A stretch of DNA of 35,587 nt from Gammaproteobacteria bacterium. GTDB taxonomy: Bacteria > Pseudomonadota > Gammaproteobacteria > GCA-002705445 > GCA-002716945. Shown here one piece after another: positions 9,538 to 17,267 of the stretch. Below the pieces are notes generated by a model, which saw only the letters and a list, made by a program, of their open reading frames with translations, had not been told where the DNA came from and made no database searches. Made by a program: the position numbers and the translations under genes. Position 1 is the stretch's first letter. Each line of letters begins with the position of its first letter. The stretch covers positions 1 through 35,587 of the forward strand of contig PBFS01000002.1 of assembly GCA_002718845.1 (NCBI GenBank). Direction: 5' to 3'.

Positions 9538-10715
9538 TACCCTTTTTTCCTCAACTTTTTTAATTCTTGAACAGCTTTGTTAGCAGCTTCTTCAAGGGTT
9601 GATGCTTCAATATATTTTACTTTGCTATCTTTTAATATTTTCATGCCTTCGTTAACGTTTGTGCCAGCTAATCTTATAACTAGTGGTTGCTCAATTTTAA
9701 TTTGATTTAATGCATCAACTATTCCTTGTGCAACCCAATCGCACCTGTTAATGCCAGCAAAAATATTAATTAATATAACTCGGACTTTAGGATCGCTAGA
9801 TATAAGTTTAAATGCTTTAACAAATTTTTCTGGTGTTGCTCCTCCTCCAACATCTAAAAAGTTCGCAGGTTGTCCTCCAGCAAGTTTAATCATATCCATT
9901 GACGCCATTGCTAAGCCCGCCCCGTTTATAATATTTCCAATATCTCCATCAAGTGCTATATAATTTAGACCTCTATCAGCAGCATACGTTTCTTTTGGGT
10001 CTTCTTGTGATTTATCTCTTAATTCTGCAATCTCAGGTATTCGATATAATGCGTTATCATCAAAAGACATTTTGCAATCTAATGCTAAAACATGATCGTC
10101 GCCTGTAAGAACCAATGGGTTAACTTCCACCATTGTTGCGTCTGAATTACTAAATGCTTTATAACATCCCAAAATTGCTTCTGCGCATCTTGATATTGCC
10201 TTTGCTTCTATTCCTAAGCCAAATGCTATTTCTCTAGCTTGAAAACTTTGCATTCCTACTGCAGCTTCTACTTTAGCTCTTATTAAAGTCTCTGGTTTTT
10301 CTTTTGCTATTTCTTCAACACTCATTCCACCTTCTGATGATGCTACAACCATTATGCTTTCTGAGCTTCTATCAAACACCAATCCAAGATAAAACTCTTT
10401 TTTTATATCGGTTGCTTCTTCTACATAAATTCTCTGTACTGTTTTCCCAGCTGGACCTGTTTGACTCGTTACCAACGTTTTGCCTAGTAGTTTATTTGCA
10501 GCGTCAGATACTTCCTGTAAACTTTTGCAAACAATTATACCGCCGGCCTTTCCTCTTGCTCCAGCATGAATCTGAGCCTTTACCACCCACATTTCACCGC
10601 CTAATTCTGCAGCTCTATCCTTGGCATTTTGAGGACTGTATGCTATGCCTCCTCTAGGCGTAGATACGCCAAATTTTGACAATATTTCTTTTGCCTGATA
10701 CTCATGTATGTCCAT
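9537..10715 (-). CDS. mtkA: malate--CoA ligase beta subunit (SucC paralogue)
   Basis: The 392 aa protein has an ATP-grasp domain (about 1-240; [28 protein letters not shown]) and a CoA-ligase domain (about 245-392; [26 protein letters not shown]). With MtkB it would convert malate, ATP and CoA to malyl-CoA, ADP and phosphate. Features seen in Methylobacterium MtkA and less typical of SucC include [30 protein letters not shown] and [12 protein letters not shown]. The gene is tied by 1-bp TAATG overlaps to both mcl and mtkB. Its base composition is visibly less AT-rich than the surroundings, as expected of a well-expressed gene. Confidence 0.87.
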   Translation of the reverse strand: MDIHEYQAKEILSKFGVSTPRGGIAYSPQNAKDRAAELGGEMWVVKAQIHAGARGKAGGIIVCKSLQEVSDAANKLLGKTLVTSQTGPAGKTVQRIYVEEATDIKKEFYLGLVFDRSSESIMVVASSEGGMSVEEIAKEKPETLIRAKVEAAVGMQSFQAREIAFGLGIEAKAISRCAEAILGCYKAFSNSDATMVEVNPLVLTGDDHVLALDCKMSFDDNALYRIPEIAELRDKSQEDPKETYAADRGLNYIALDGDIGNIINGAGLAMASMDMIKLAGGQPANFLDVGGGATPEKFVKAFKLISSDPKVRVILINIFAGINRCDWVAQGIVDALNQIKIEQPLVIRLAGTNVNEGMKILKDSKVKYIEASTLEEAANKAVQELKKLRKKG

Positions 10716-11656
10716 TATTTTTTAGACTCTATTAACTTATTAATATTTACAATATTTTCTGCCATCCTCTCAGATGCAGCATCTATCATTCTGCCGTCTA
10801 ATTGAGCAGCTCCTTTCCCTTCTGCAGCTGCTTTTTTTAATTCCTCAATAATTCTTTTTGCTTTTTCAACTTCTTCAGCTGGAGGAGAAAATACATTATT
10901 TGCATGCTCAATTTGCGATGGGTGTATAGCCCACTTACCCTCTATTCCAATAGCTGCGCCTCTTTTAGCAGCTAATATATATCCATCAGGATCGTTAAAA
11001 TCCCCAAATGGTCCATCAATTGGACGTAAACCATATGCTCTACAAGTTGCTACTAATTTTGCTAAACCATGATGCCATTGATCGCCAGGATAATCCGGAT
11101 TCAAACCACCTATCACTACTGTCCGTGCTCTTAAGCTTGCAGCATAATCTGCTACTCCAAAATGGAGAGCTTCTAGTCTGTCTGAAGACTGAGCTATGTC
11201 TTCTATATTTACCATGCCCAAAGCAGTTTCTATTAAACACTCTAATCCTACTTTATCTTTAAGCCCTCTTTCCTGCTCTATTTGAGTAACCATGCAATCC
11301 ACCATATAAACATCGCTCTTAACTCCGACTTTTGGAATTAAAATAGTATCTAAATATTCTCCAGCTTGAACCATAATTTCAACAACATCTCTGTACATGT
11401 AGTGTGTGTCTAACCCATTAATTCTGACAGAAATAGTTTTACCATTACCCCTCCAATCCATTTCTTTGAGCGCTTTAATTACATTTTCTCTTGCGGTTAT
11501 TTTATCATTAGGTGCCACTGCATCTTCTAAATCTAAGAAAATATAATCTGCTTGTGATTTAAGTGCTTTTTCAAACATTTTTGGAGATGATCCTGGTACA
11601 GCTAACTCACTTCTTTGTAAACGTGGATAGGCATTTTTATAGGATGTGTGACTCAT
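10715..11656 (-). CDS. mcl: malyl-CoA lyase (HpcH/HpaI family)
   Basis: Malyl-CoA lyase cleaves (S)-malyl-CoA to acetyl-CoA and glyoxylate; it is the step after MtkAB in the serine cycle, and in other pathways can act on beta-methylmalyl-CoA. The 313 aa protein keeps the CitE-like barrel: [10 protein letters not shown] (40-49), the CoA-contacting arginine R78 in [15 protein letters not shown], Mg2+ ligands E143 (LIETALGM) and D170 (GVADYAAS), [12 protein letters not shown] (215-226) and [10 protein letters not shown] (240-249). The C-terminal [10 protein letters not shown] carries the lid aspartate of true Mcl. It is first of a five-gene run, with GGAG upstream of the ATG. Citrate lyase beta is excluded by the THYMYRDV block and by the mtkAB partners. 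Confidence 0.9.
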   Translation of the reverse strand: MSHTSYKNAYPRLQRSELAVPGSSPKMFEKALKSQADYIFLDLEDAVAPNDKITARENVIKALKEMDWRGNGKTISVRINGLDTHYMYRDVVEIMVQAGEYLDTILIPKVGVKSDVYMVDCMVTQIEQERGLKDKVGLECLIETALGMVNIEDIAQSSDRLEALHFGVADYAASLRARTVVIGGLNPDYPGDQWHHGLAKLVATCRAYGLRPIDGPFGDFNDPDGYILAAKRGAAIGIEGKWAIHPSQIEHANNVFSPPAEEVEKAKRIIEELKKAAAEGKGAAQLDGRMIDAASERMAENIVNINKLIESKK

Positions 11657-11798
11657 ACTTTTTTAACTCCATTTCAATATCATATTTATTATAGGCTTGA
11701 TATGCATGTTGTTTATCTGTTATAACTCGATAAGTTTACGTAAGTATAGACTATTGTCAATTTATTTGGGGTAAAAATACTGAATTTAGGGTTTTATT
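11657..11798. other. divergent promoter region between mcl and the ABC transporter
   Basis: This 142 bp gap must hold promoters for both directions. On the minus strand a perfect TTGACA (11760-11755) could serve as a -35 for mcl, but no convincing -10 sits 16-18 bp from it; a TATAAT lies nearer the gene with a poor -35. No riboswitch or clear operator was recognised. Confidence 0.4.
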
Positions 11799-12722
11799 AT
11801 GAAAAATGCAGTAGATATTGTTAAATTAAACAAAATATACCGGAATGGCTTTAGAGCTCTTGAAAACATAAATCTATCTATTAAAAAAGGTGATTTTTTT
11901 GCATTTTTAGGTCCAAATGGTGCTGGCAAATCTACAGTTATAGGGATTATGTCATCTTTGGTTAGAATTACATCAGGCAAAGTATCTGTATTCGGGAAAG
12001 ACATACAAGACAATCCTGATTTTGCGAAAAGAAATATTGGATTAGTTCCACAAGAATATAACCTAAATCAATTTATTCCAATACAGGAAATAATGATTAA
12101 TGTTGCTGGTTATTTTGGTATTAATAAACATGATGCTAAATATCGTGCATCTAAGTTATTTCACCAATTAGGCATCTGGGAGAAACGATTTGATACTCCT
12201 AGGGAATTGTCTGGAGGAATGAAAAGACGATTAATGATTGCAAGAGCGCTTATACATAAACCAAAGATTTTAATTCTTGATGAACCTACGGCAGGTGTTG
12301 ATACCGAACTTAGATTAACAATGTGGGATTTCTTTCAAGAAATAAATAATAATGGAGTGACTATAATTTTAACAACTCACTATTTAGAAGAAGCTGAAAG
12401 ATTATGTAAAAACTTAGCTATAATTCACAAAGGCTCTATAATTCAAAATTCGTCTATGGATGAAGTTTATAATCTCAGAAAAGAGCATACTTATATTATT
12501 AAAACCGCAAATATTATTAATCAAAAATTAAATATAAGTGAGTTTTCACACAAATTAATAGATGCTCATACAATTGAGGTAACTGTAGATAATAATATCT
12601 CTATTACACAAATTATTGAAAAACTAAAATATTTGGATGTGAATGTAATGAATATTATTAGTAAGAGAAATAGATTGGAAGAACTATTTATGGAACTTAC
12701 TAAAGAGGAGCCAATAACATGA
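11799..12722 (+). CDS. ABC-2 type transporter, ATP-binding subunit (YadG-like)
   Basis: The 307 aa protein has one complete ABC ATPase domain: Walker A GPNGAGKST at 38-46, Q-loop glutamine Q85 (VPQEYNLN), signature LSGGM at 137-141, Walker B ILILDE at 157-162 and the switch histidine H194 (LTTHYLEEAE). About 75 extra residues at the C-terminus are typical of drug/polysaccharide ABC-2 exporters. E. coli YadG has the same length and is paired with YadH in the same way. The permease gene overlaps its end by 4 bp. The substrate is unknown; an export role is inferred from the family. Confidence 0.88.
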   Translation: MKNAVDIVKLNKIYRNGFRALENINLSIKKGDFFAFLGPNGAGKSTVIGIMSSLVRITSGKVSVFGKDIQDNPDFAKRNIGLVPQEYNLNQFIPIQEIMINVAGYFGINKHDAKYRASKLFHQLGIWEKRFDTPRELSGGMKRRLMIARALIHKPKILILDEPTAGVDTELRLTMWDFFQEINNNGVTIILTTHYLEEAERLCKNLAIIHKGSIIQNSSMDEVYNLRKEHTYIIKTANIINQKLNISEFSHKLIDAHTIEVTVDNNISITQIIEKLKYLDVNVMNIISKRNRLEELFMELTKEEPIT

Positions 12723-13489
12723 ATGTCTCATGGATGATTGCATATCAAACAATTGTTAAAAAAGAATTTGTAAGATTTGCAAGAATATGGATACAAACAA
12801 TACTCCCCTCTGTAATTACAATATTTTTATATATAACAATATTTGGAAATTTTATTGGTGATAGGATTGGCAATATAAAGAATTTTAGCTATGTAGATTA
12901 TATAATACCGGGTCTTATTCTTATGCCTATTATAACAAACTCTTATATGAATGTTGTTGGTTCTTTTTATAGTTCGCGTTTCCAAAAAAGTTGCGAGGAA
13001 TTGCTCGTAGCGCCTGTTCCTAATTGGGTAATATTACTTGGTTATATCTCAGGAGGTGTATTAAGAGCTTTTGTTGTTAGTATAGCGGTTTATTTTGTAA
13101 CAACATTATTTACTAAAATGCCTATTCATAATATTTACTTTGTTATTTTAATAACTTTTTTAACAGCCTTTTTATTTTCCACAGCAGGCTTTATTAATGC
13201 TGCTTATGCGAAAAGTTTTGATGATATAAATATTGTTCCAACTTTTATTCTAGCTCCATTGACCTATTTAGGTGGTACATTTTATTCCATAGATGCTCTA
13301 CCACAAATTTGGCAAGATATATCATTAGTAAACCCTATCGCATATATTGTTAGTTCTTACAGATATGCGTTTTTAGGTCTAGAGGAAACAAACATCTTGT
13401 TAGCGGTTCTTATAATAGTTACTTTCATAATTATTTTGTTTATAATAGCTCTAATAATACTTGCAAAAGGCATAGGTATTAAAAATTAA
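12719..13489 (+). CDS. ABC-2 type transporter, permease subunit (YadH-like)
   Basis: The 256 aa protein has six predicted membrane spans (about 25-45, 60-80, 105-130, 140-165, 170-190 and 228-250), which is the ABC-2 permease pattern. The block PLTYLGGTFYSIDALPQIWQ before the last span is the ABC-2 signature region. It forms a complete exporter with the upstream ATPase. It ends 2 bp before the B12 riboswitch P1 stem, so transcription could read through into the riboswitch unless the leader has its own promoter, which I could not identify. A link to B12 transport is not supported, because B12 importers use BtuC-type permeases. Confidence 0.86.
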   Translation: MNVSWMIAYQTIVKKEFVRFARIWIQTILPSVITIFLYITIFGNFIGDRIGNIKNFSYVDYIIPGLILMPIITNSYMNVVGSFYSSRFQKSCEELLVAPVPNWVILLGYISGGVLRAFVVSIAVYFVTTLFTKMPIHNIYFVILITFLTAFLFSTAGFINAAYAKSFDDINIVPTFILAPLTYLGGTFYSIDALPQIWQDISLVNPIAYIVSSYRYAFLGLEETNILLAVLIIVTFIIILFIIALIILAKGIGIKN

Positions 13490-13490
13490 G

Positions 13491-13606
13491 TCTTATGAAG
13501 TTGGGAAAATCCAGTGAATTTAGTCTGGTACTACACCCGTAACGGTAAAAAGTCCGAATACCAACATGATGAGAAACCCATAAAGCGGGATGCTTACATA
13601 GATGGG
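13491..13606 (+). ncRNA. cobalamin riboswitch, compact class-II (env8-like) form
   Basis: The leader shows the conserved B12 aptamer core: GGGAA at 13503-13507 and AACGGTAAAAAGTCCGAATACC at 13541-13562 (written here as the element ending in the CCGAATACC box). Stems are readable: P1 TCTTAT (13491-13496) with ATGAGA (13569-13574), GTTGG (13500-13504) with CCAAC (13561-13565), and CCAG (13511-13514) with CTGG (13525-13528). The long peripheral domain found in class I riboswitches is absent. A downstream hairpin (CCCAT 13577-13581 with ATGGG 13602-13606, inner AAGC/GCTT) presents CGGG (13586-13589), complementary to CCCG (13536-13539) in the upstream loop, as in the L5-L13 kissing contact of env8 RNA. 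It precedes a BtuB-like receptor gene. Confidence 0.85.
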
Positions 13607-13611
13607 CATTG

Positions 13612-13632
13612 ATTCTAGTATTTGGCTAGAAT
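13612..13632 (+). promoter_or_regulatory. leader hairpin, possible weak attenuator
   Basis: ATTCTAG (13612-13618) and CTAGAAT (13626-13632) form a perfect 7-bp stem with a 7-nt loop, followed by a short run of T. Only two G-C pairs are present, so termination would be weak; it may instead compete with the riboswitch or SD hairpins. Confidence 0.35.
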
Positions 13633-13646
13633 TTTCTATGTATTAG

Positions 13647-13669
13647 TATTCCTTATTATAAAAGGGGTA
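13647..13669 (+). promoter_or_regulatory. hairpin masking the btuB Shine-Dalgarno sequence
   Basis: The strong SD AAAGGGG (13661-13667, 6 nt before the ATG) can pair with TATTCCTT (13647-13654): T47-A69, A48-T68, two T-G wobbles, C51-G65, C52-G64, T53-A63 and T54-A62, with a 7-nt loop. This looks like the expression platform for translational control by the B12 aptamer. Confidence 0.55.
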
Positions 13670-13673
13670 TGTA

Positions 13674-15434
13674 ATGATTAAAAAGATAATTCTTGTAATG
13701 ATGTTTTCTATATCATCTATTAGTTTTGCTCAAACTGGTTTAGATGAAATTATTGTAACTCCAAACTTAAAGAAAACTACTATACACGAATCATTAAATA
13801 CAGTTTCAATAATAACAAAGGATGAAATAAGAAATTATGGTTACAAGTCTATAGATGAAATATTACAACATGTGAGCTCAATTAATATTGGAAGTAATGG
13901 TGGGTATGGACAAACAAAATCTATTTTTTTACGAGGCACGGAAAGTAATCATACAAAAGTCTTAATAGATGGTGTTAGTCTAAATCCTGGTACATTGGGT
14001 GTTCCTTCAATTCAACATGTTTCTCCACAAATAATAGAAAGAATTGAAATCTCAAAAGGTGGCATGTCAACATTATACGGAAGAGATGCTATAGGAGGAG
14101 TTATTAATATAATCACAAAGAATAGATTTGATAATGATGAAATAATTATTGAGGCTGGAAAAGATCAGACAAATAAATTTGGGCTTAGTAAGAGTTTTTC
14201 TAACGATATACATAATTTCACAATTAGTTTTATAGAATTACAATCAAATGGATATAAGGCAAAAGTAAATTCAACAAAAAATCATGCGTATATAAATAAA
14301 AATTTAAATCTTGTTTATTTATATAATGAAAAAAATAATAATCTTAAAATAAATTGGTATCAAAGTATTGGAAATACAGAATATGATAGCTTTGGCACTA
14401 ATTTAAATCATGACCATAAAGATTCTCTTGTAAAAGTAGCTTTAACTAAAAAATATAATAATTATAAAGATAAATTTATATTTATTAATAAAATAAATAA
14501 GATTGATCAGAAAGCGCTAAATGCTACAGACTATACACATACAAAAAGCACAGAACTTAATATTAATAGAAACTATTATAATTTGTTTAATACAGACACC
14601 ATTCTTGGTATAAATTTAACCAACGAGCAATTATCTGAACTATCATTCGGCACTGCATTTAAAAAAGGAAGTTGGATAAAGGAATTATATTTTCAATCTG
14701 AATATCAAATAAAAAAATCTATGTTTAACATTGGAGCTAGATATATTAATCATAATATATATAGTAATTTTTATTCTGGAAATATTAATTTTGGTCATGC
14801 TTTGACAGATAAAACTAAATTTATATTTGGTGTTTCTAAATCATTCAGGCCTCCTGATGGAACTGATTTATATGGATATGGCGGGAATAGTAATTTGCAA
14901 CCTGAAGAGTCTATCAATTCAGAAATATCTTTTAAAACAAAATTATCTAATGATAATGGCTTAATAATAACTTTTTTTAATAATAATATTAGAAATTTAA
15001 TTGAATCTGATGGAGCAACTATGCAAAATATCAATAAAGCTAAAATCAAAGGTCTGGAAATGACTTATTATAACAAGTACGGAAATTTAGATTATAAATT
15101 TGATTACACGCTATTAAATGCTAAGGATTTGAATAATGATACTGATTTATCTAGACGTCCAAAAAATAAATTAACTAGCAAAATGAGTTATAATTTTAAA
15201 AAAAATAATAAATTAGGCATTTCCATGGTTGCCTCTAGTAAGAGTGATAACTCGATTTATGACTCTAATGTATTAGGGGGATATACAATTTTTAATTTAA
15301 CGTATTTATATGATACTATTGGCTATACTTGGAAGTTTAATATGAACAATGTATTTAATAAAAAATATAGACAAGCTCATAACTATAATAGCGAAGGAAG
15401 ATCATATTATATCAGCTTTATAAATAATTTTTAA
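13674..15434 (+). CDS. btuB: TonB-dependent outer-membrane receptor, probably for cobalamin (BtuB-like)
   Basis: The 586 aa protein has a signal peptide (about residues 1-20, MIKKIILVMMFSISSISFAQ), a TonB box at 24-30 (DEIIVTP), a plug domain to about residue 150 (LLDGVSL-like VLIDGVSLNPGT, RIEISKGGMSTLYGRDAIGG) and a beta-barrel ending in a terminal phenylalanine, as outer-membrane insertion requires. E. coli BtuB has 614 aa. Assignment to B12 rests mainly on the cobalamin riboswitch directly upstream; sequence alone would leave siderophores or other substrates open. The DUF6580-like gene follows after 1 bp, indicating a two-gene operon under the riboswitch. Confidence 0.85.
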   Translation: MIKKIILVMMFSISSISFAQTGLDEIIVTPNLKKTTIHESLNTVSIITKDEIRNYGYKSIDEILQHVSSINIGSNGGYGQTKSIFLRGTESNHTKVLIDGVSLNPGTLGVPSIQHVSPQIIERIEISKGGMSTLYGRDAIGGVINIITKNRFDNDEIIIEAGKDQTNKFGLSKSFSNDIHNFTISFIELQSNGYKAKVNSTKNHAYINKNLNLVYLYNEKNNNLKINWYQSIGNTEYDSFGTNLNHDHKDSLVKVALTKKYNNYKDKFIFINKINKIDQKALNATDYTHTKSTELNINRNYYNLFNTDTILGINLTNEQLSELSFGTAFKKGSWIKELYFQSEYQIKKSMFNIGARYINHNIYSNFYSGNINFGHALTDKTKFIFGVSKSFRPPDGTDLYGYGGNSNLQPEESINSEISFKTKLSNDNGLIITFFNNNIRNLIESDGATMQNINKAKIKGLEMTYYNKYGNLDYKFDYTLLNAKDLNNDTDLSRRPKNKLTSKMSYNFKKNNKLGISMVASSKSDNSIYDSNVLGGYTIFNLTYLYDTIGYTWKFNMNNVFNKKYRQAHNYNSEGRSYYISFINNF

Positions 15435-15435
15435 T

Positions 15436-15948
15436 ATGAAGAATTTTGTCGCGCCCTTATTAATATTTTTACTTTTAATTTTATCAAGGTATATGAGTGA
15501 TATACCAAACTTTACTCCTACTATCTCCTTCATTCTATTTTCTAGCTATTTTATTAATAACAAATATACTTCTATGTTAACTGTATTAGCTTCTCAAATT
15601 ATTGCTGATATATATATTGGTACATATTCTTATGTATTTTTTGTCTACTTATCTTATGTAATAATTGTTCTGATTGGAGAATTCTATTTGAAAGAATTGA
15701 AATTTAAAAGTGTGATAATTTCCTCTTTTTTAGCTGCTTCAATATTTTTTATAGTTAGTAATTTTGGTTTCTGGTTCACTGAATCTTTATATAGTCATGA
15801 CTTAAATGGTTTAATAACATGCTATGTAGCGGCAATACCATTTTTTGACGATTCATTAATATCAGCATCGCTATATTCTTTAACTATATATATTATTTAT
15901 AAGTTTTATAAAAACTTATTTCCTGAAGCAAATATAGTAACTAAATAA
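15436..15948 (+). CDS. DUF6580-like six-span membrane protein, candidate inner-membrane B12 transporter
   Basis: The 170 aa protein is almost entirely hydrophobic, with five or six spans (about 4-18, 28-42, 45-62, 65-83, 92-112 and 135-157). Motifs are PNFTPTISFILF (24-35), ADIYIGTYSYVF (57-68), SNFGFWFTE (108-116) and GLITCYVAAIPFFDDSL (125-141). These match what I recall of the DUF6580 family, whose size and topology resemble ECF-transporter substrate-binding (S) subunits. The single cysteine C129 lies in the conserved CYxxAIPFF block. It is 1 bp downstream of the btuB-like gene and under the B12 riboswitch. A role in moving cobalamin or a cobalamin precursor across the inner membrane is inference. 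Confidence 0.7.
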   Translation: MKNFVAPLLIFLLLILSRYMSDIPNFTPTISFILFSSYFINNKYTSMLTVLASQIIADIYIGTYSYVFFVYLSYVIIVLIGEFYLKELKFKSVIISSFLAASIFFIVSNFGFWFTESLYSHDLNGLITCYVAAIPFFDDSLISASLYSLTIYIIYKFYKNLFPEANIVTK

Positions 15949-15949
15949 T

Positions 15950-17110
15950 TTAATCAAATTTTAATTGCCCACCAGTTTTATATTCAGTAACACGAGTTTC
16001 AAAAAAGTTTTTTTCTTTTTTTAGATCCATAATTTCTGACATCCACTCAAAAGGGTTGGTTGCTCCTGGGTATTGTTCAGGTAATCCTATTTGCGTTAAT
16101 CTTCTATTCGCAATAAATTTTATAAACTCTTCGTACAAACTAGCATTGATACCTAGTATTGGTTTAGGCATAGTGTCGTAGGCATATTGGGTTTCGAGTT
16201 TTACACCGTCTTTTACTAGTTCTATCATTTCAGTTTGAAAGTCTTCGCTCCACAATTCTGGATTCTCAAGTTTAATTTGATTAATCACATCTATTCCAAA
16301 ATTCATATGCATAGATTCATCTCTCAGAATATACTGGAATTGTTGTGCAACGCCTGTCAATTTATTTCTTCTACCCATGGAAAGTATTTGTGTAAATCCA
16401 ACGTAAAAGAATATACCCTCAAATATCACATAAAATGCAACAAGGTCGCGCAATAATCTCTGATTATTTTCTTTTGTTCCTGTTTTAAATGTAGGATCTC
16501 CTAAACTTTGAGTAAAAGGTAATGCCCATTCAGCTTTTGTTGCTACAGCAGGTATTTCTCTATACATATTAAAAATCTTACTTTCATCTAAACCTAATGA
16601 CTGTACACAATAAGTGTATGCATGTGTATGTATAGCTTCTTCAAATGCTTGACGCAATAAATATTGCCTACACTCAGGGTTTGTAATATGTTTATATACT
16701 GCCAACACCAAGTTATTTGCAACTAATGAATCAGCAGTTGAAAAAAATCCTAAGTTTACCTCTACAATATTTCTTTCATCTTCTGTAAGTCCTTTTGGGT
16801 CATTCCATAATTTGATATCATCATGCATTGGTATTTCTTCCGGCATCCAATGATTTGCTGAACCATCTAGATATTTTTTCCAAGCCCATTCATATTTAAA
16901 TGGTACTAATTGATTTAAATCAGCTCTACAATTTATAATTGCTTTATCGTCGACTCTAATTCTACCAGCACCCTGCTCAATATCTTCTATTCCAGTTAAA
17001 CCTTCTTGCAAAGATTCACTTGATAATGCTTCTTCAGCCTTTGTTGAGTCTGTTGATTTAGGCTCAGGTTTATTTAAAGCTTCTTTTATTGGGTCGTCCC
17101 AGTTATACAT
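15950..17110 (-). CDS. nrdB: ribonucleotide reductase class Ia, beta (radical) subunit
   Basis: NrdB holds the diiron centre and tyrosyl radical for deoxyribonucleotide synthesis. The 386 aa protein has the expected ligands: D127 (STADSL), E158 and H161 ([10 protein letters not shown]), E231 (IFEGIFFY), E265 and H268 (LRDESMHM). The radical tyrosine is Y165, so this is not the tyrosine-less class Ic form even though the surrounding [12 protein letters not shown] and FEEAIHTHA blocks resemble the Chlamydia-like group. An unstructured acidic N-terminal tail of about 55 residues precedes the ferritin-like fold. GGTGAT-type SD lies before the ATG. It is separated from nrdA by a small coupled ORF. 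Confidence 0.93.
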   Translation of the reverse strand: MYNWDDPIKEALNKPEPKSTDSTKAEEALSSESLQEGLTGIEDIEQGAGRIRVDDKAIINCRADLNQLVPFKYEWAWKKYLDGSANHWMPEEIPMHDDIKLWNDPKGLTEDERNIVEVNLGFFSTADSLVANNLVLAVYKHITNPECRQYLLRQAFEEAIHTHAYTYCVQSLGLDESKIFNMYREIPAVATKAEWALPFTQSLGDPTFKTGTKENNQRLLRDLVAFYVIFEGIFFYVGFTQILSMGRRNKLTGVAQQFQYILRDESMHMNFGIDVINQIKLENPELWSEDFQTEMIELVKDGVKLETQYAYDTMPKPILGINASLYEEFIKFIANRRLTQIGLPEQYPGATNPFEWMSEIMDLKKEKNFFETRVTEYKTGGQLKFD

Positions 17111-17114
17111 ATTA

Positions 17115-17267
17115 TCACCTTTCTTTATTTATTAATTTATGCCACCCTCTTAGCGTAGTAAAATTATTCTTTGTAAACTTTAATTCTTCTAACTCTCTTT
17201 GTATATTTGATATTGTATAAATTAATAATGTAACAATAATTACAATCGATGAAATTAAATATATCAT
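17115..17267 (-). CDS. 50-aa small membrane protein encoded between nrdA and nrdB
   Basis: An ATG at 17267-17265 overlaps the nrdA stop by 4 bp (ATGA), and the frame runs 50 codons to a TGA at 17117-17115, 4 bp before the nrdB start. The peptide begins [19 protein letters not shown], one transmembrane helix, and continues as a hydrophilic tail ([16 protein letters not shown], then [13 protein letters not shown]) that could form an amphipathic or coiled helix. The nrdB SD lies across its last codons. Family unknown; the coupling geometry and clean TM-plus-tail design argue that it is a real gene. A longer start two codons upstream (ATG CCA) is possible but less well placed. Confidence 0.6.
   Translation of the reverse strand: MIYLISSIVIIVTLLIYTISNIQRELEELKFTKNNFTTLRGWHKLINKER

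Noticed and set aside
8650-10715. Plain succinyl-CoA synthetase (sucCD) annotation
   Set aside because: The pair is fused by 1-bp overlaps to malyl-CoA lyase and resembles MtkA/MtkB in many blocks; succinate activity remains possible but is the weaker reading.
11040-11240. Small open frames opposite or shifted within mcl, queH and nrdA
   Set aside because: They lie wholly inside clearly coding genes and have no recognisable domains or start signals.
11799-13489. ABC genes as part of the B12 uptake system
   Set aside because: They are upstream of the riboswitch and of the ABC-2 exporter type, not BtuCD-like importers.
15950-17110. Class Ic (tyrosine-less, Mn/Fe) NrdB
   Set aside because: Neighbouring blocks resemble the Chlamydia-like group, but the radical tyrosine Y165 is present.
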